Position numbers and translations under genes: made by a program
Source of the DNA: Larix sibirica
Taxonomy: Eukaryota > Streptophyta > Pinopsida > Pinales > Pinaceae
DNA: 23,108 nucleotides
Assembly (NCBI GenBank): GCA_004151065.3
Contig: NWUY0300017162.1
Span: 7,682-30,789, forward strand
Direction: 5' to 3'
Shown: positions 19,856 through 23,108 of the stretch, piece after piece
Position numbering within the stretch: position 1 is the stretch's first letter
Layout of the letters: each line of letters starts with the position of its first letter
The notes under the pieces: generated by a model
The model's input: only the letters and a program-made list of their open reading frames with translations
Database searches by the model: none
Told to the model about the DNA's origin: nothing

Positions 19856-21097
19856 AATGAATGAGCCATAAGTGATGAGCGATCCCTTCCTCTATGCCTT
19901 CACACTGGTCTTGTACTGCTGCTGCCCTTATGCTCATCCGAAGGTCCACTCCAATCCTAGAGACACTCTTCCTCTGTCTGTTGAATCCTCCCCGATCCCA
20001 CAAACCTGCAGTTGTCAGTGCCCTCTATCGTGCTGCACAACCTCCACCTATGGTGACATCTCTCATGATCCCAACCACCTTCTTAACTTCTCATAACTTC
20101 CTTAGAAACCCTGAATGGCTACCAAGTACTCTTCTTGATTTCTGAGCCACCCTGACTCTGCTACAGTAGTCAGTCCCATCACTAACCTCGACCATACTAT
20201 CTTCCTTCATCATTCGACTTATCTGTTGGCTCTCTTTTGGTTCCAAGGCTTCACCAGTCCACCCCTTCCTCCTCGCTTGGCTTCCACCGCAAACCTATCG
20301 GAGACGTCGTTCGACCACATGTCGATCTTCGACGCCTTCTGATGCTTCCTTTGATTTGTCGACCTCCTATAGACAACTTTTGCTTGAATTCTTAGATTTG
20401 ACTTTCCAGTCTTCCCTTCCACACCAGTGGTCGTCGGCACTCCCTCTGGTCAAATTCTTCACGTCGATCACCTTCGAATTGTCCTCTTATGGCCAGTCGG
20501 TACTCTGTTGACCCAACCATACTCTTACTTTTTGATCGGCACTCAGCCCACCATGTCGATCCTCTGTTCGACACTTCTTCCATGACTTCAACCTCCATCG
20601 TTTCTCTTTCAGTCCTACTGGTCTAATGACTGGACGTCACTTCCTTCGGCTTATGCGTTCGAAGCTTTCCTCTGGTCGATCTTCTCCTTCATTGAATCAA
20701 CTCTACGACTCGACCATTGATCCCTCTGATCCCTCTTGGCCTTCGTCATCTTTATCCTTTGACCACTCTGATGTAGTCGACTTCTTTTGCATCGACGTCA
20801 TCACCGACTCGTCTTGTCCTCTGAATAGCCTCGGATTTATCGCAACTTGGCCTTTTGACCGATGTCTTCTCTTGGTCATTCATTGACCCCTTGGACCAAC
20901 TATCCTTTTCTCCTATCAGAAGGAATCCACCCTCTATGAGTGACTCATGCTGTCACTCTCTCTATCCTCCACCTCGACCGATCCTCATCGATTGTATGTT
21001 GTCGACTGCACTTCTCAGTATTCCAACTAGATCCGTCGGTCCCTGTCAACTCCTGACTACTTCCTTTGTCTTGGTCGATATCACCTCTCACCAATTT

Positions 21098-21202
21098 GTT
21101 AACACCCAAAAAGTGCTCACTNTTGCTTTCAATTTGAAGACTGCTATTACATTGTTAATAGGTGCACCATTGCACATGCTTGGTTAAAAAACCAAGCAAC
21201 AC
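21098..21202. mobile_element. small hairpin-rich insertion in unit D, unclassified
   Basis: Unit C reads ACCATTTCCATCACC where unit D has about 105 extra bases flanked by ATTT (21094-21097 and 21203-21206), a possible 4-bp target-site duplication. The insert holds an N at 21122. Near its right end are two adjacent hairpins: GTGCA-CCAT-TGCAC (21162-21175) and the perfect 8-bp stem GCTTGGTT-AAAA-AACCAAGC (21178-21197). No clear terminal inverted repeats, no Helitron CTRR end and no ORF. It could be a fragment of a MITE or of an LTR starting TGTTAAC. Confidence 0.55.
21122..21122. other. single ambiguous base inside the small insertion
   Basis: Unlike the other two Ns, the flanks here do not repeat each other. 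It may be an unread base or a gap of unknown size; the real insertion could be longer than it appears. Confidence 0.6.
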
Positions 21203-21428
21203 ATTTCTATCACCCTGGCTGAGTGTCGGCCATCGACCTCAGTGATCAGAAACCCCACAACTCACTACCTTTCGTCGACTATCACCCTTCATCCTAGAGG
21301 TCGTCGACTTTCCTCTGGGTGTTCCTTGTTGGTCATGTCCGACTGTTTCCCTTGGGCTTGGATTCCCCTGCATTAGACTCCCGTGGTACACAAAGAGCTA
21401 TGTCCTCGGTTCTGAACTTCCATTTTCG

Positions 21429-23108
21429 TCATCGATGATGCCATACTTGGTACCAAACGCAACTTGGTACATTCACTTCATATTTCGTAATTTTCTTCAT
21501 GGCTTCGACCATGGCATCATTCCTTCTCCAGAATTGGATGCATCCTCTGCTGTCGCCAATCTTGATGAAGTACGCAACTCCATCCCAACAGTTGTTCAAG
21601 TCAATTGTTGTCTCCACTAGGAACTCATGTTTAGTTCCAATCTTATGGATGGTTCTCAACTAGGCACTCATCACATGTCTTCTTTCCTTTATCGAACTCA
21701 TGCTCGACTATTCCAGAACCTGTCTGTTCTGTCTAACCCTTGTGGTTGATGTTGTCTGTCGCAACCACATGCTCCGCAGACACATTCCAAGGTATAAATT
21801 CTTTGGGGTGTTGCTTCTCCTCAGCAATATTGTCAAAATATCATCGAATTCCCCAACCTTCTCTTGGGATCTTCTTCCCATGTTACCTGTCGACTCGAAC
21901 TCGATGGCTCGCATCTCGACTACAAGTTCATTACCCACACAGCTCGTCGGCAGACTCCCTTCTCTACCTTCCACTGCAATTTTATCTATGAATTCCTTCT
22001 CCTCCTCCGACCATGGATGTCGACTCCTGTACATGTCGGTTTCCTCCTTATCTGGGATCTTCAAGGCACACTTGCCAACCCTTTTCTCCACAACGCTTGC
22101 TCCACTGTCTTCATCCAAGTCAGCAGCAACATTCCTGTCGCTTTTTGCCTCATTCTCATCAGTATTTCTTTGACAACTTCATCGACAGTTTTGGCATCTA
22201 CTTCATATAAAATTTCGTGAAGGTCATTGTTCCCCTTGACCTCGTTAATCAATTGCTTGACCGAAAGCGTCGCTTCCTCTGCAGTCCTTTCACTCGGCTG
22301 CACTTCCATCTTGTCGGTGATATACTCATCCGACTCTTCATGGGGATCCTCACTCGACTCTCCCATATTCACCTCTTGTCGTGACGAATTGACAACTTTT
22401 TTGGCATCTACTTCATCTGCAGGATGGGTTTCCTCCTTGACATCCTCCGGCATCTTTCCTTCCTCTGGGAACATTATGTGGTCCCATTCTCTCCTGTCGG
22501 ATTCCGACTGAATTATGCTTCACATGCAGACTCCTCTCTGCACTCTTTAGGTAGCACCTTAGTCAGTCGTTCCATTCTTCGCTCGACTCGCTGTCAAATG
22601 TCATTTATCTCATTGATTGAGAAGACTTTCTTCCCCACCATCAGGGTCTCTATTAACTCGTTAGGGAAAGAAGGTTCCTCAATGCCTTCTGCAGTCTCCC
22701 ACGCTTCCACTTGGAGTATTGTCTCTCTCAACACTTCACACATCCTCGTTAAGGCTATCTTCTCCCTTGACCTTGGTATTTCTTCACCCTTACACCATGT
22801 GGCTTTCTTTTGGATCCCTCGACTGAGTCCGTCTCTCTTCGACCTTTCTCCAATAGTTCTACTTAGCTTGTCTACTAGAATTATTGTCTTTTGCGGTCTC
22901 GAACAAAGCTTCGCTTTGTTGTTCCATTTCTTAGGTTTTACTTGGGATTCCTTCCTCTTTAGAAGGAATTCCACCAAGCATTCCATGGCTAGTGTTCTTC
23001 CACTCTTCGAATCCTTGATCCTTTCGACTGCAACTCTACCCACAGCCACAGCTATGGAGCTACAACTTTCACACTTCCTCAGATTGCCTCTACTCTGCAA
23101 CCTGGTTC
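21429..23108 (-). pseudogene. unrecognised ORF of element 2, copy in unit D, decayed and cut by window edge
   Basis: Same protein as at 17465-19468. It is open from the window edge to 22594 (168 codons) with SGRTLAMECLVEFLLKRKES, VDKLSRTIGERSKRDGLSRG and ETLMVGKKVFSINEINDI, then a TGA. The acidic block (22474-22061) has DKMEVQPSERTAEEATLSVK and ends in a different frame. The next block (22118-21708) has KCALKIPDKEETDMYRSRHP, WSEEEKEFIDKIAVEGREG and an Arg-rich end. The last (21659-21429) has HKIGTKHEFLVETTIDLNNC and RRNDAMVEAMKKITKYEVNV. This copy is less broken than that of unit C. The charge pattern alternates between basic and very acidic. No membrane segment, zinc finger or enzyme motif is visible, and I know no family for it. 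Confidence 0.55.

Larger units (their letters stand above)
19856..21428 (-). pseudogene. 3' part of the internal region of unit D, remnant reading frames
   Basis: Counterpart of 16141-17464, with the same patches of shared minus-strand frame (QRKSV..GVDLRMS near 19970; KVSDGTDYCSRVREAQKS-like near 20150-20200, with differences). Stops and indels are frequent. No recognised domain. Interrupted by the small insertion at 21098-21202. Confidence 0.4.
19588..23108 (-). mobile_element. element 2, unit D: second tandem unit, runs off the window
   Basis: Collinear with unit C from its LTR to the window end, where bases 23097-23108 match 19231-19242. The coding-equivalent part (22540-23108 against 18670-19240) looks to be in the high 80s percent identical by eye; the part near the LTR is less similar. 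It carries a roughly 105-bp insertion at 21098-21202 that unit C lacks. Its 5' LTR and primer-binding site lie outside. Confidence 0.8.

Noticed and set aside
21178-21197. Hairpin followed by A-rich sequence, possible bacterial-type terminator
   Set aside because: No U-run follows the stem on either strand, and the context is a plant retroelement.
21098-21202. Helitron or classical MITE
   Set aside because: No CTRR end, no A/T insertion site and no terminal inverted repeats could be found.

Overview
The window looks like repeat-rich nuclear DNA of a plant with a large genome. I recognise no intact host gene, tRNA, rRNA or CRISPR. Nearly everything belongs to two LTR-retrotransposon families, both read on the minus strand and both heavily decayed. 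The pol and post-pol proteins resemble Tat/Athila-type Ty3 elements that I remember best from gymnosperms; that placement is recollection, not a search result.

Element 1 (about 1-15877) is a non-chromodomain Ty3 (Metaviridae-type) element. In its own 5' to 3' order it has: a 5' LTR truncated by a later insertion (14605-15877); a primer-binding site resembling the Tat/Athila type (14584-14601); gag with two zinc knuckles; an aspartic protease with a DLGA motif; reverse transcriptase; RNase H; integrase (HHCC and D,D-35-E); a non-coding spacer; a long decayed post-pol ORF (about 740-2617); a polypurine tract (739-750); and the 3' LTR (1-738, cut by the window edge). The full LTR would be about 1.53 kb, with TGTA...TACA ends. 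Frames are broken by many stops, often explicable by C-to-T or G-to-A change. The gag-to-RT part is present twice (7936-10840 and 10842-13763, roughly 10% different), and the integrase tail plus spacer is present twice (3180-4432 and 4613-5865, roughly 4% different). Both second copies begin exactly at a single N (10841, 4612), so these duplications may be assembly joins.

Element 2 (15878 to the window end) is a tandem LTR-internal-LTR-internal array that interrupts the 5' LTR of element 1. One complete unit is 3710 bp (15878-19587). The second unit begins at 19588 and runs off the window. A perfect 12-nt tRNA-iMet-type primer-binding site (19574-19585) abuts the second LTR. The internal region holds no RT, RNase H, integrase or protease that I can see. 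Both units instead carry the same long, decayed, unrecognised minus-strand reading frame (17465-19468; 21429-23108). This is best read as a non-autonomous element. A 163-bp piece closely matching its first LTR also lies at 4449-4611, inside element 1.

The most interesting material is the unrecognised protein frame of element 2, its cluster of PBS-like motifs with a hairpin, the post-pol ORF of element 1, a short tandem-repeat core shared between LTR and spacer of element 1, and a roughly 105-bp hairpin-rich insertion at 21098-21202 that is absent from the sister copy.
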